From: VRUE01 sp035693025
Lineage (GTDB): Bacteria; Actinomycetota; Thermoleophilia; Solirubrobacterales; 70-9
Length of the DNA: 64,000 nucleotides
NCBI GenBank assembly: GCA_035693025.1
Contig: DASSHI010000035.1
Coordinates: 58,149-122,148, forward strand
Direction: 5' to 3'
Shown in pieces: positions 42,838 to 51,197 of the stretch; the stretch's first letter is position 1, and each line of letters starts with the position of its first letter. The position numbers and the translations under genes are program-made. The notes under the pieces are model-generated. The model saw nothing but the letters and a program-made list of their open reading frames with translations, was not told the DNA's origin and ran no database searches.

Positions 42838-43518
42838 GTGGCTGAGCGTGGACCCCAGGCAACGAGAATGCCTCCCGGACGGCATCCACTGCCGCGCGAG
42901 TTCATCACCCAGCATCAGCGCGCACGCATCATCGCGGCCCTTGCCGAGGAGACCGTGGAGAAGGGCTACCGGGCCGTCACGGTGGCCGACATCGTCAGCC
43001 GCGCCGGTATCGCCCGCAACACTTTCTACGAGAACTTCTCCTCCAAGGAAGACTGCTTCCTCGCCGCTTCCGAGTTCGCCGTCAAAGAGGCGCTGCGCCG
43101 GGTGGTCGATGCGGCCAGCCGGGTCGACGCCTGGCCCGCCCGGGTCAACGCCGGCCTCGCCGCCTTCCTCCATTACGTGGCGACCGAGCCCGCGCTCGCC
43201 CGCACCTGCGTCGTCGAGGCGCTCTCCGCCGGCCCTGCCGCGGTCGAGCGCTACGAACGGTCGATCCAGGCCTTCGTGCCGCTCTTTCGCATGGGCCGCA
43301 AGGTCGCGGCGAAGGGCGAGAGCCTGCCGGGGACACTCGAGGAGACGATCGTCGGCGGGGTCTTCTGGATCATCTACCAGCGCATCGTGATGGGGCAGGT
43401 GGAGGAGATCGAGCAGCTCCTCCCCGAGCTGGTGGAGTTCTCGCTCACCCCTTACGTCGGCGCCGAGGCTGCGAAGCGCACCGCCTCCGAAGCGCCCGTT
43501 CAGCCGAACGGCAAGTAG
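42838..43518 (+). CDS. TetR family transcriptional regulator (3)
   Basis: About 226 residues. MPPGRHPLPREFITQHQRARIIAALAEE leads into a classical TetR HTH (ADIVSRAGIARNTFYENFSSKEDCFLAA). The C-terminal domain ends EFSLTPYVGAEAAKR. The PPGRHxLPREF leader is shared with two other regulators in the cluster, marking a paralogous subfamily. GTG 42838 is chosen; TTG 42829 and ATG 42868 are in-frame alternatives. Confidence 0.9.
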   Translation: MAERGPQATRMPPGRHPLPREFITQHQRARIIAALAEETVEKGYRAVTVADIVSRAGIARNTFYENFSSKEDCFLAASEFAVKEALRRVVDAASRVDAWPARVNAGLAAFLHYVATEPALARTCVVEALSAGPAAVERYERSIQAFVPLFRMGRKVAAKGESLPGTLEETIVGGVFWIIYQRIVMGQVEEIEQLLPELVEFSLTPYVGAEAAKRTASEAPVQPNGK

Positions 43519-43549
43519 CCAGGGTGGGGATCGGGGGTCCCATGCGCTA

Positions 43550-44905
43550 GTGCTGGAGACCGGCACCCTGACCCGCACCGGCGGCAGCGAGCGCGCGCAG
43601 ATCGTCTCCGCGCTGATCGAGATCGCCGCCGAGCGGGGCTACGGGGAAACGACGATCGAGCTGGTGCTGGAGAGGGCCGAGCTCGACCGGCCCGCCTTCG
43701 ACCGCCATTTTCGCGGCAAGTACGACTGCTTCCTCTCCGCCTGGCAGGAGCTCAACGAGGAGTGCCTGAAGACGATGGTGCGCGCCTATGAGAGCCGCGA
43801 GGAGTGGCCCGACAGATTGCGCGCCGTCGCCTACGAGGTGATCGAGGGGCTGAGCCACGATCCGAGCCGCGCCTCCTTCGGGGTCGAGGTGCTGGCCGCC
43901 GGCGACGCGGCGCGGGCGCGGCGCGATATGACCATGCGGGTGATCGCATCGCTGATCGACGCCGGGCGCCAGGAGATGGAAGACCCCGAAGCCGTGCCGC
44001 ACACGACCGCCGAGGCGCTGGCGGGGTCGGCCTACGGGCAGATCTACTCGCGGGTGGTGCGCGGCGCGGTCGAGGAGCTGCCCGACCTGGTGCCGCAGCT
44101 GATGTCCGCCGCGGTGATGCCCTATTTGGGAATGGAGGCGGCTATGGCCGAGCTCGACCGGGAATCCGGCGCGCCGGACGGATATGCTCGCGGAGTGGCA
44201 CGCAAACGTCCCGGCAAATCGGAGGACCCGCCGTCGAGCGCCGAGGACTACCCGCCCGAGCTGGCGCGACTGCCGCCGGGAAGGCACGGCCTGCCTCGCG
44301 AGTTCGTCACTCATAACCAGCGGGAGCGGCTGATCGCCGGAATCGCCGAGGCGATCGCCGAGCACGGCTACTCGGGCACGACGATCGCCCACATCACCCG
44401 CGCCGCGGCGGTTTCGCGCCGTACCTTCTACGAGCACTTCTCGAGCAAGGACGAGTGCTTCGTCGCCGCCTACGACACGGTGATGAAAGAGCTGCGCGAG
44501 CGCGTCTCGGCCGCCTTCGAGCAGACCGAGGACTGGCCCCACGCGATCAAGGCCGGGATCGAGGCGATGTTGCAGTTCCTCGCCGCCGAGCCCCACCTGG
44601 CGCGCCTCTGCATGGTCGAGGCGCTGGTCGCCGGCCCGGCCGTGGTCGAGCGCTACGACGCGGCGATCCAGAGCTTCGTCCCCTACTTCCAGGAGGGCCG
44701 CGAGGGCCGCCCGCCCGAGGTTCTCTCGCGCCTCTCGCCGACCACCGAGGAAGCGCTGGTGGGCGGCATGGTCTCGCTGATCTCCCGTCGCATCATCGCC
44801 GGCAAGACCGAAGAGCTCGAAGACCTGCTTCCGGACCTGGTCGAGTTCACGCTCACGCCCTACCTCGGCAGCGCCGAGGCGGCCGAGATCGCCAAAGGCG
44901 ACTGA
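43550..44905 (+). CDS. Tandem fusion of two TetR regulators
   Basis: 451 residues with two complete TetR units. Unit 1 (about 1-205): HTH IVSALIEIAAERGYGETTIELVLERAELDRPAFDRHF, end VMPYLGMEAAMAEL. A charged linker follows. Unit 2 (about 235-451): LPPGRHGLPREFVTHNQRERLIAGIAEA, HTH ITRAAAVSRRTFYEHFSSKDECF, end TLTPYLGSAEAAEIA. TetRs normally act as dimers, so one polypeptide could be a pseudo-dimer with two different recognition helices. GTG 43550. The frame is continuous through the linker. Confidence 0.9.
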   Translation: MLETGTLTRTGGSERAQIVSALIEIAAERGYGETTIELVLERAELDRPAFDRHFRGKYDCFLSAWQELNEECLKTMVRAYESREEWPDRLRAVAYEVIEGLSHDPSRASFGVEVLAAGDAARARRDMTMRVIASLIDAGRQEMEDPEAVPHTTAEALAGSAYGQIYSRVVRGAVEELPDLVPQLMSAAVMPYLGMEAAMAELDRESGAPDGYARGVARKRPGKSEDPPSSAEDYPPELARLPPGRHGLPREFVTHNQRERLIAGIAEAIAEHGYSGTTIAHITRAAAVSRRTFYEHFSSKDECFVAAYDTVMKELRERVSAAFEQTEDWPHAIKAGIEAMLQFLAAEPHLARLCMVEALVAGPAVVERYDAAIQSFVPYFQEGREGRPPEVLSRLSPTTEEALVGGMVSLISRRIIAGKTEELEDLLPDLVEFTLTPYLGSAEAAEIAKGD

Positions 44906-44920
44906 GCCCGTAAATCATCC

Positions 44921-44949
44921 ACTGGGTGGCTGTAAATCAGCCACCCAGT
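44921..44949. terminator. 12-bp perfect inverted repeat after the TetR fusion
   Basis: ACTGGGTGGCTG (44921-44932) and CAGCCACCCAGT (44938-44949) with a 5-nt loop TAAAT; TAAATCA occurs just before the stem and again across the loop. There is no T-tract. It lies 15 nt after the TetR fusion stop and just before the DUF4143 gene, so it could be a factor-assisted terminator or an operator. Confidence 0.5.
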
Positions 44950-44956
44950 AGTTAGA

Positions 44957-44974
44957 ATCCAACATATGCTGGAT
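44957..44974. promoter_or_regulatory. Palindrome over the DUF4143 start codon
   Basis: ATCCAACATATGCTGGAT is an 18-bp near-perfect dyad (two non-matching positions) centred on CATATG, which contains the ATG start at 44966. A protein bound here would block both transcription and translation initiation. The binder is unknown. Confidence 0.4.
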
Positions 44975-46198
44975 CGTCATGTGATGCCCGAGCTGCGCGC
45001 GGCGCTGCGGGATACGCCGGTTACGATGCTCGTCGGCCCTCGTCAAAGCGGCAAGAGCACGCTCGCCCAAGCGCTGGTCGGGGAGCTCGACGATGCTCGC
45101 TATGTGAGCTTGGACAGCGGCCTCAACCTCTCGGCTGCCCGCGAAGACCCTGCGGCCTTCGTCGGTGGGGACGCCCAGGCAATGGTCATCGACGAGGTCC
45201 AGCGCGCACCGGATCTCCTGCTGGAGATCAAGGCCAGCGTCGATCGGGATCGCCGCCCGGGTCGCTTTGTGCTCACCGGCTCTGCCGACGTGCTCAGCCT
45301 GCCGCGGGTTGCCGACACTCTTGCCGGACGGATGGAGGTGCTGCGCCTGTGGCCGCTCTCCCAGGGGGAGATCGAAGGCCGGCATGAGGGCTTTCTCGAT
45401 GCCCTGCTCGCCGGTGAACCGGGCGCCCTCGCCGTCGACGCCGACCTGGCCGGCAGGGCAGGCCTTTTGCGGCGAATCGAAGCGGGAGGGTTCCCCGAGG
45501 CCGTCGCACGCGCCGGGACTCGCCGCAGCCGCTGGTTCGACAGCTACCTCGACACGATGCTGCAGCGCGAGGTGCGCGATCTGGCCAACGTCTCCGGACT
45601 GACCGAGCTGCCTCGACTGATGCGGTTGCTTGCCTCGCGAGCGACGGGCCTGCTCAACTATGCCGCCGTCTCGCGCGACCTCGGCATGCCGCAGACGACC
45701 CTGAAGCGCTACCTCGCGCTGCTGGAGACCGCCTTCCTCGTCGTGTCCGTGCCCGCCTGGTTCCGGAACATCGGCAAGCGCCTGGTCAAGTCGCCCAAGC
45801 TGCTGGTCTCCGACGCCGGCCTGCTCGCTCACCTGCTCGGAGGCGGGGATGCGCTGGGACGCTCCTTCGGGCCGATCTTGGAGAACTTCGTCCTGATGGA
45901 GATCGTCAAGCAGGCGAGCTTCGGAGGCACCCGGCCACCCGTGTTTCACTACCGGACCGCGGAAGGGCTCGAGGTGGATGCGGTGGTCGAGTCCCGGAGC
46001 GGGGGCGTATGCGGTGTCGAGGTCAAGGCTGCGGCTACCCTGACCTCGCGAGACTCCAGGGGCCTCAAAGGTCTCGCCACCTCACTGGGCGACGACTTCA
46101 TCGCGGGAGTCGTCCTGCATACAGGCGCCGAGTCCGTTCGACTGGCCGAGAAGATCTGGGCCCTGCCCATCTCGGCGCTCTGGGCGCCGGACCTTTAG
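44966..46198 (+). CDS. DUF4143 family AAA ATPase
   Basis: 410 residues. AAA_14-type ATPase: Walker A GPRQSGKST (24-32), Walker B MVIDEVQRAPDLL. A DUF4143 domain (about 200-370: QREVRDLANVSGLTELPRLMRLLASR, then KSPKLLVSDAGLLAHLLG) follows with a winged-helix part, and a C-terminal EVDAVVES...GVEVKA pattern resembles a PD-(D/E)xK remnant. These proteins are common in accessory DNA; function is unknown. It interrupts the TetR array and converges on pyrF with stops sharing TTAG (46195-46198). Confidence 0.9.
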   Translation: MLDRHVMPELRAALRDTPVTMLVGPRQSGKSTLAQALVGELDDARYVSLDSGLNLSAAREDPAAFVGGDAQAMVIDEVQRAPDLLLEIKASVDRDRRPGRFVLTGSADVLSLPRVADTLAGRMEVLRLWPLSQGEIEGRHEGFLDALLAGEPGALAVDADLAGRAGLLRRIEAGGFPEAVARAGTRRSRWFDSYLDTMLQREVRDLANVSGLTELPRLMRLLASRATGLLNYAAVSRDLGMPQTTLKRYLALLETAFLVVSVPAWFRNIGKRLVKSPKLLVSDAGLLAHLLGGGDALGRSFGPILENFVLMEIVKQASFGGTRPPVFHYRTAEGLEVDAVVESRSGGVCGVEVKAAATLTSRDSRGLKGLATSLGDDFIAGVVLHTGAESVRLAEKIWALPISALWAPDL

Positions 46199-47040
46199 GC
46201 GCCACCCGCGGCGCGGATCTCGGCGTCGAGCGATTCCGCGGCGTCGCGGGCGGCTGCGGCGAAGTCCTCCCCCTCGGGGGCGTAGATGATCGAGCGCGAG
46301 GCGTTGATCAAGTAGGCGTCGCTGCCGGACTCGCGGTTCGCGGCGACGACCGCGGCGACGTCGCCGCCCTGGGCGCCCGCGCCGGGGATCAGGATCGGCA
46401 TCTCGGCCGGGACGTCTTCGCGCACGGCGCGCAGCTCCTCGGGATAGGTGGCGCCCACCACGAGGCCGCAGTTGCCGGCGCCGTTCCAGTCGCGGGCGAC
46501 GTGGCGGGCGACGTGACGGTAGAGCGGCAGCCCGTCGGCGACGAGGTCCTGGAGCTCGCCGGCCCCGGGGTTCGAGGTGCGGGCGAGGACGAAGACGAGC
46601 TTGTCGGCGCGCTCGAGGAAGGGCGCCAGCGCCTCGCCGCCGAGGTAGGGATGGACGGTGATCGCGTCGGCGCCGAGTCGATCGAAGGCGGCGGCGACGT
46701 AGCCGGCGTTGGTCGAGCCGATGTCGGCCCGCTTGGCGTCGAGGATCACGGCGGCCTCGGGGGCAGCGGCGCGGATCGCCGCGGTCGTTTCGGCCAGCGC
46801 CTGGAACCCGCCGTCCCCCAGCGCCTCGTAGAAGGCGGAGTTCGGCTTGTAGGCGGCGGCGAGGTCGGCGGTCGCGGCGACGATCGCGCGGTTGAACTCG
46901 ACAACCCGCTCGGCGTCCGTCGCGCCCGGCGCGACGGATGCCGGAATCCGGTCGGGATCGGTGTCCAATCCCACCACCAGGTGCCGCCCCGCCGCGAAAT
47001 GCCCGGCCAGCAGCTCGGCGCAGGAGTCAGCCCGGTCCAT
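46195..47040 (-). CDS. pyrF: Orotidine 5'-phosphate decarboxylase (type 2)
   Basis: A 281-residue OMP decarboxylase making UMP. HLVVGLDTDPDRIP at the N-terminus, YKPNSAFYEALG, and the catalytic DAKRADIGSTN (Lys-Asp network) are present; VHPYLGGEAL and PILIPGAGAQGGDV follow. The long form corresponds to the type 2 subfamily usual in actinobacteria. Other pyr genes are absent, so pyrF is an isolated housekeeping gene between accessory regulators. Confidence 0.94.
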   Translation of the reverse strand: MDRADSCAELLAGHFAAGRHLVVGLDTDPDRIPASVAPGATDAERVVEFNRAIVAATADLAAAYKPNSAFYEALGDGGFQALAETTAAIRAAAPEAAVILDAKRADIGSTNAGYVAAAFDRLGADAITVHPYLGGEALAPFLERADKLVFVLARTSNPGAGELQDLVADGLPLYRHVARHVARDWNGAGNCGLVVGATYPEELRAVREDVPAEMPILIPGAGAQGGDVAAVVAANRESGSDAYLINASRSIIYAPEGEDFAAAARDAAESLDAEIRAAGGA

Positions 47041-47069
47041 GGCCCCAGCCTATCTCGGCACCGGGTGCG

Positions 47070-47699
47070 CTACTCCTCGCCGAAGAGCTGCAGGAAGGCG
47101 AGACGGGTGAGGTCGTCGATCCGGTACTCGACCTCGGCGGCGCGGCCGGCGGCGATCTCGATGCTGAGCGATTCCTCGATCGCGCCGGCGATGAAGCCGG
47201 CAGTCATCGGGCTGGAGTCGGGGCGCGCACCGGGCTCGGCGCGGGCGGTGTCGAGGGCGGCGATGAGGCGATCGACCTGGTGCTGGTGCGCCGCCCAGGC
47301 CTCGCCTCGGGCTGCTCGTACCTCGAGCAGCAGCGCCTTGGCCTGCAGCGGCTGCTCGGCGACGAAGCGCAGCAGCTCGGCGAGCCCGGCGCGGAAGCCC
47401 TCGCGCCAGCCCCCGGTTGCCCGGCAGGCGTCGAGCACCTGGGCGCCGAGGCGCTCCGCGGCCTCCTCATAGGCGCGGGCGAAGCAGGCCTCCTTGCTGC
47501 CGAAGCGCCGGTGAAAGCGATCCGGGGTGATCCGGGCGCGCTCGGCCACCTCGCGCACGGTGGCCTTCGCGTAGCCGAGCTCGCCGACCGTCAGCAGCAT
47601 CGTCTCCAGCACTGCCTCGTCGGCGCGACGGTCCGGCAGAGCCTCGTCCCATGAGCGGACCTCGCGCAGTGGACCCGGTGCTTCCATTCGGGACACCAT
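47070..47699 (-). CDS. TetR family transcriptional regulator (4)
   Basis: 209 residues. The HTH is at about 28-75 (VLETMLLTVGELGYAKATVREVAERARITPDRFHRRFGSKEACFARAY). The ligand-binding domain is Ala-rich and ends LTRLAFLQLFGEE, unlike the PYLG ending of the other local TetRs. It diverges from TetR (5) across 74 nt containing GGGAAC motifs and could autoregulate there. Confidence 0.9.
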   Translation of the reverse strand: MVSRMEAPGPLREVRSWDEALPDRRADEAVLETMLLTVGELGYAKATVREVAERARITPDRFHRRFGSKEACFARAYEEAAERLGAQVLDACRATGGWREGFRAGLAELLRFVAEQPLQAKALLLEVRAARGEAWAAHQHQVDRLIAALDTARAEPGARPDSSPMTAGFIAGAIEESLSIEIAAGRAAEVEYRIDDLTRLAFLQLFGEE

Positions 47700-47709
47700 A
47701 GCTTATGTT

Positions 47710-47723
47710 TGGGAACTTTTCCT
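47710..47723. promoter_or_regulatory. GGGAACTTTTCC motif in the divergent TetR promoter
   Basis: TGGGAACTTTTCCT lies between the divergent TetR genes. A nearly identical TGGGAACTTTTTCCT occurs at 49146-49160 before the collagen-like gene's promoter. GGAA and TTCC arms give partial dyad symmetry. A further GGGAAC is at about 47750. It may be an operator for one of these TetRs, or an ECF-sigma -35-like GGAAC element. Confidence 0.45.
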
Positions 47724-47773
47724 AACTCAAGTACCTGTTTCGTACCAATGGGAACTGGCGCTATCCTGGGGCC

Positions 47774-48454
47774 ATGCGAGCCCTGCCGGGAAAGGCCTCG
47801 CGGCAGCCCGCCGGCCCCGAGCCGGTGAGTCGCGACGCGGCCGCGGCCGACCAGCGCCGGCGCATCCTCGCGGCGACCGCCGAGCTGATCGCCAAGCAGG
47901 GATACCAGGAGACGACGATGGAGGAGATCGTCCGCCGGGCGAAGGTCGGCTACGCGACCTTCTACAAGCACTACCCGGACAAGGAGGCCGCCTTCCTCGC
48001 CCTGCTCGACGCCGCGATGGAGCGCACCGTGGCCCGGGTCGAAGACGCCTACGAGCGCGAAGAAGGTCCCTGGGCCGACCGGGTCGGCGCTGCGCTCGGC
48101 GTGCTCTTCGAAGACGTCGCCGCCCACCCCGACGCGGCCCGTGCCGTCCTGGTCGAGGCGGTCGCGGCGGGCTCCGATGCGGCGGCCAAGCACGAGGCGG
48201 CGCTGAAACGGCTGGCGCCGCTGCTGCGCCCCGGCCGCGAGCTCAACCCGCGCCAGGCGGAGCTGCCCGAGAGCCTCGAGGAGACGCTCTGCGGCGGCGT
48301 CGTCTGGGTGCTGGGGCAGCGGCTGATCGGCGGCGAAGCCGGCAAGCTGCGCGGCCTCTTGCCGGAGACCCTCGAGTTCGTCCTGCGCCCCTACATAGGT
48401 GAGGACGAGGCGGCGCGGGAGGCCGGCGAGGTCGCCGACGCGATCTCCGCCTAG
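47774..48454 (+). CDS. TetR family transcriptional regulator (5)
   Basis: 226 residues. The HTH is at about 32-80 (RRILAATAELIAKQGYQETTMEEIVRRAKVGYATFYKHYPDKEAAFLAL), very typical TetR. The C-terminal domain includes ETLCGGVVWVLGQRLIGGEAGKL and ends LRPYIGEDEAAREA, matching the others in the array. ATG 47774. The following TetR gene starts 18 nt downstream, so they form one operon. Confidence 0.92.
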   Translation: MRALPGKASRQPAGPEPVSRDAAAADQRRRILAATAELIAKQGYQETTMEEIVRRAKVGYATFYKHYPDKEAAFLALLDAAMERTVARVEDAYEREEGPWADRVGAALGVLFEDVAAHPDAARAVLVEAVAAGSDAAAKHEAALKRLAPLLRPGRELNPRQAELPESLEETLCGGVVWVLGQRLIGGEAGKLRGLLPETLEFVLRPYIGEDEAAREAGEVADAISA

Positions 48455-48472
48455 CCCGCCCCGCAAAGGCCC

Positions 48473-49129
48473 GTGCCCGCCGAAGAGCTCGGCCCCCTGC
48501 CGGCCGGCCGCCACGGCTACAGCCGCGAGCAGGTCGCCCACCACCAGCGCGAGCGGTTGATCGCCGGCCTCGCCGAAGCCGTGGCCGAGAACGGCTACGC
48601 GGCGGTGACGCTGAGCGACGTCGTCCGCCACGCCAAGGTCAGCCGCCGCGTCTTCTACGCCAACTTCGAGGGCAAGGAGCAGTGCTTCCTCGCCGCCTTC
48701 GAGGTCGTCGTCGCCCACCTGCGCGAGCTGGTGGGCGAAGCCGTCGCGCCGGTCGACGGCTGGCCACGGAAGGCGATCGCCGCCACCCGCGCCACGCTCG
48801 CCTTCCTCGCCTCCGAGCCCGACCTGGCTCGCCTCTGCCTGGTCGAGTCTCGGGCCGCCGGCCCTGCGGTGGCGGCCCGCTTCAACGAGGCGGTGGGGGA
48901 GATGGCGCCGCTATTGCGCCTCGGCCGCGCCGAGCGTCCCGAGGCCTCCCGCCTGCCCGCTTCGACCGAGGACTCGACGATCGGCTCGCTCGTCTCGCTC
49001 GCCCAGCGCAAGGTCGCCGCCGGCGAAGCCGTGCAGCTCGAGGACGTTCTCCCCGACTGCGCCGAGCTGGTCCTCCTGCCCTATCTGGGCTCAGCCGAGG
49101 CCGCCCGCCTCGCCCGCGAAGCGGCGTAG
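48473..49129 (+). CDS. TetR family transcriptional regulator (6)
   Basis: 218 residues. LPAGRHGYSREQVAHHQRERLIAGLAEA begins the subfamily leader; the HTH SDVVRHAKVSRRVFYANFEGKEQCFLAAF follows; the end is VLLPYLGSAEAARLA. It is close to unit 2 of the tandem fusion and to TetR (3), arguing for local duplication. GTG 48473. It is the last regulator before the exported-protein operon and could control that promoter. Confidence 0.92.
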   Translation: MPAEELGPLPAGRHGYSREQVAHHQRERLIAGLAEAVAENGYAAVTLSDVVRHAKVSRRVFYANFEGKEQCFLAAFEVVVAHLRELVGEAVAPVDGWPRKAIAATRATLAFLASEPDLARLCLVESRAAGPAVAARFNEAVGEMAPLLRLGRAERPEASRLPASTEDSTIGSLVSLAQRKVAAGEAVQLEDVLPDCAELVLLPYLGSAEAARLAREAA

Positions 49130-49145
49130 TCCCAGCCGACAAGCC

Positions 49146-49208
49146 TGGGAACTTTTTCCTCCTTCTGGGAACGCCCGCTTGACAAACGCCCGTGTAGGCG
49201 CGTAAGGT
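49146..49208 (+). promoter_or_regulatory. Promoter of the exported-protein operon, with upstream GGGAAC motif
   Basis: TTGACA (49179-49184), an 18-nt spacer and TAAGGT (49203-49208) form a strong sigma-70-type promoter. TGGGAACTTTTTCCT (49146-49160) and a second TGGGAACG at about 49166 lie just upstream in operator position. The leader of about 120-165 nt contains a GGCCG/CGGCC hairpin near 49288-49303 and two good ribosome sites. Confidence 0.65.
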
Positions 49209-49374
49209 GGCACGCGTAAGTACGAGTCCCACCCGTAGGGAACGCTTGTCACCTCAACTGTGAATGAGCGACGGGAAGCAGGGGCCGGCCGCGGGAGCGG
49301 CCTGAACAGGGAAAGGGAGAGGTGTCGCCGTGAACGGGATTTCCGGAGCCAACCGACCAAGGAGTGAGCATCTG

Positions 49375-51168
49375 ATGCCTTCGTCACGTCGCAAGCGCCC
49401 GCGCTTTCTCGGGCTGACAGTCGCCATCGCTGCCATGGCGGCTTTTCTGCTCGTTCCAGTCGCCTCGGCGTTTGCGAACGGGACGATGACCGTGACCCTC
49501 GCGGGAACGGGTCAGGGGGAAGTGAGCAGCGGAGGGGAAGAATCGTACAGTAATTTCGTTGCTAATCGAGACTTCTGGGAGGGCGAACCACCGATCGAAT
49601 GCAGCAGTGTCCCAGGTGAAGAAAAGGCTGTCTGTCAGACCGAACTTGAAGAATTTGCGGAAGAACCCGGCTTCGAAGCCATCGGCATGCATGCGGTGCC
49701 GGCTTCCGGCTCCGAATTCACCGGCTGGACGGTCGAAGAAGGCGAAAACTTCGGCTTCTGCGAAGTCCAGGACCCTTCAGAATTCGGCTTCGGTTACTGC
49801 GCAGCCGGCGTGGAAACCGGCGAAGGGAACGCCAGGGTCACCGCCACCTTCGAATGCGAAACGGTAGGCGGCTGCGTCGTAGGCCCGCCCTCCTTCAAGC
49901 TCAACCTCTCGAGCACCGGCAGCGGCTCGGGCACCTTCTCCTGCAAGGTCGAAGGCGGCTCTGAAGAACCCTGCGAAGCCGAATACGAAGAAGGGACCGA
50001 AGTCGAAGTAATCGACCTTCCCGCCGCGGGCTCCCACTTCGTGCAATGGGAAGGCGACTGCACGGGGAACGGCGCCTGCGCCCTGACGATGGACGCCGAA
50101 AAGACCGTCATGGCGGTGAACGACCTCGACGAAGAGAGCTTCGCCGTCAACCAGACCGGCGAAGGATCGGTCGTCTGCGAAGACGAAGGAAGCCTCGCTT
50201 CTTGCTCAGGCCCCTTCCTCTACGGCCACACGATCAAGGTCGAAGCAAGCCCTGAAGCAGGCTGGACGCTCGAAAGCCTTTCGGGCTCGGGTTCAGCCGA
50301 AGGCAGCTGCTCTGGAACGAGCTGTGAATTTGCGATCACCGAAGCATCCGAAGTGAGCGTCGTCTTCGCTGCGATCGAAAACCCCTCGACCCTCTCGGTC
50401 TTCAAGGGAGGCGACGGAGAAGGCACGGTGACCAGCAATCCCGCGGGGATCGACTGCGGCACCGAACCCTGCCAGGAAACCTATGAAGAAGGCGAGACGA
50501 TCGAACTGACGGCCGCCCCCGAAGCGGGCTCCGCTTTCGCCGGCTGGCTCGGCTGCCATCCGGTGGCGGGGGAAATCACCAAGTGCACCGTCACCCTCGA
50601 AGGCCCGCTGGTCGACGTCACCGCCGTGTTCATGAAGCAGGGCGAACAGGGCGAACAAGGCGAACAAGGCGAACAAGGCGAACAGGGGCCGCAGGGCGAA
50701 CAGGGTCCCACCGGTCCCACCGGACCGCAGGGTCCTCAAGGCCCGACCGGCACCCAGGGACCGCAAGGCCCACAGGGCCTGACCGGCGTAACCGGCGCCA
50801 AAGGCGCGACCGGTGACACCGGCGCCCAAGGACCGGCGGGAGCCAACGGCAAGGACGGCGCCAACGGCAAGGACGGGGCAACCGGCCCTCAGGGACCGCA
50901 AGGCCCTCAGGGACCGGCCGGCAAGGTGACCTGCAAGGTCAAGCAGAAGGGCCACAAGGTCAAGGTCACCTGCACCGTCAAGGCCAACAACAAGCGCGCT
51001 CATAGGCGCCACCACCTGCGCTGGCGCCTGATGCGCGACGGGCACGCCTATAGCCACGGCAGCTCGAGCTCGGGCCGCCTGCAGCTCGAGCTGAGCAACC
51101 TCAGAGCGGGCCGCTACTCCCTGCACGTGCAGGGTCACGGCAACCCGATCGTGCTCGACGTCGGCTGA
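49375..51168 (+). CDS. Exported collagen-like protein with InlB B-repeat-like domains
   Basis: 597 residues. The signal peptide has an RRKRPR n-region and ends VPVASAFA. Several divergent InlB/Flg_new-type modules follow ('AGSxFxxWxGxC......C.VT...VxAVF') with paired Cys. At about 423-515 there are 31 uninterrupted Gly-X-Y triplets (GEQ, GPQ, GPT, GKD), a bacterial collagen triple helix. A basic C-terminal domain of about 80 residues begins KVTCKVKQKGHKVKVTC. ATG 49375 has AAGGAG upstream; GTG 49330 also has a strong site and would add 15 residues. Glu is almost always GAA. Confidence 0.88.
   Translation: MPSSRRKRPRFLGLTVAIAAMAAFLLVPVASAFANGTMTVTLAGTGQGEVSSGGEESYSNFVANRDFWEGEPPIECSSVPGEEKAVCQTELEEFAEEPGFEAIGMHAVPASGSEFTGWTVEEGENFGFCEVQDPSEFGFGYCAAGVETGEGNARVTATFECETVGGCVVGPPSFKLNLSSTGSGSGTFSCKVEGGSEEPCEAEYEEGTEVEVIDLPAAGSHFVQWEGDCTGNGACALTMDAEKTVMAVNDLDEESFAVNQTGEGSVVCEDEGSLASCSGPFLYGHTIKVEASPEAGWTLESLSGSGSAEGSCSGTSCEFAITEASEVSVVFAAIENPSTLSVFKGGDGEGTVTSNPAGIDCGTEPCQETYEEGETIELTAAPEAGSAFAGWLGCHPVAGEITKCTVTLEGPLVDVTAVFMKQGEQGEQGEQGEQGEQGPQGEQGPTGPTGPQGPQGPTGTQGPQGPQGLTGVTGAKGATGDTGAQGPAGANGKDGANGKDGATGPQGPQGPQGPAGKVTCKVKQKGHKVKVTCTVKANNKRAHRRHHLRWRLMRDGHAYSHGSSSSGRLQLELSNLRAGRYSLHVQGHGNPIVLDVG
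50641..50933 (+). repeat. Gly-X-Y collagen-like repeat tract
   Basis: 31 consecutive Gly-X-Y codon triplets; the first part is a 9-bp tandem repeat of GGCGAACA(A/G) type, five copies from 50641, which could slip during replication and change the length of the triple helix. The GPQ/GPT and GANGKD parts are more diverged. Confidence 0.9.
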
Positions 51169-51197
51169 GCAAGGAAAGAGAGAGGAGGGAGAGACAG

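Noticed and set aside
50641..50700. Short tandem repeats considered as a CRISPR or intergenic satellite
   Set aside because: The 9-bp units are in frame and encode Gly-Glu-Gln triplets of a collagen tract; there are no spacers.
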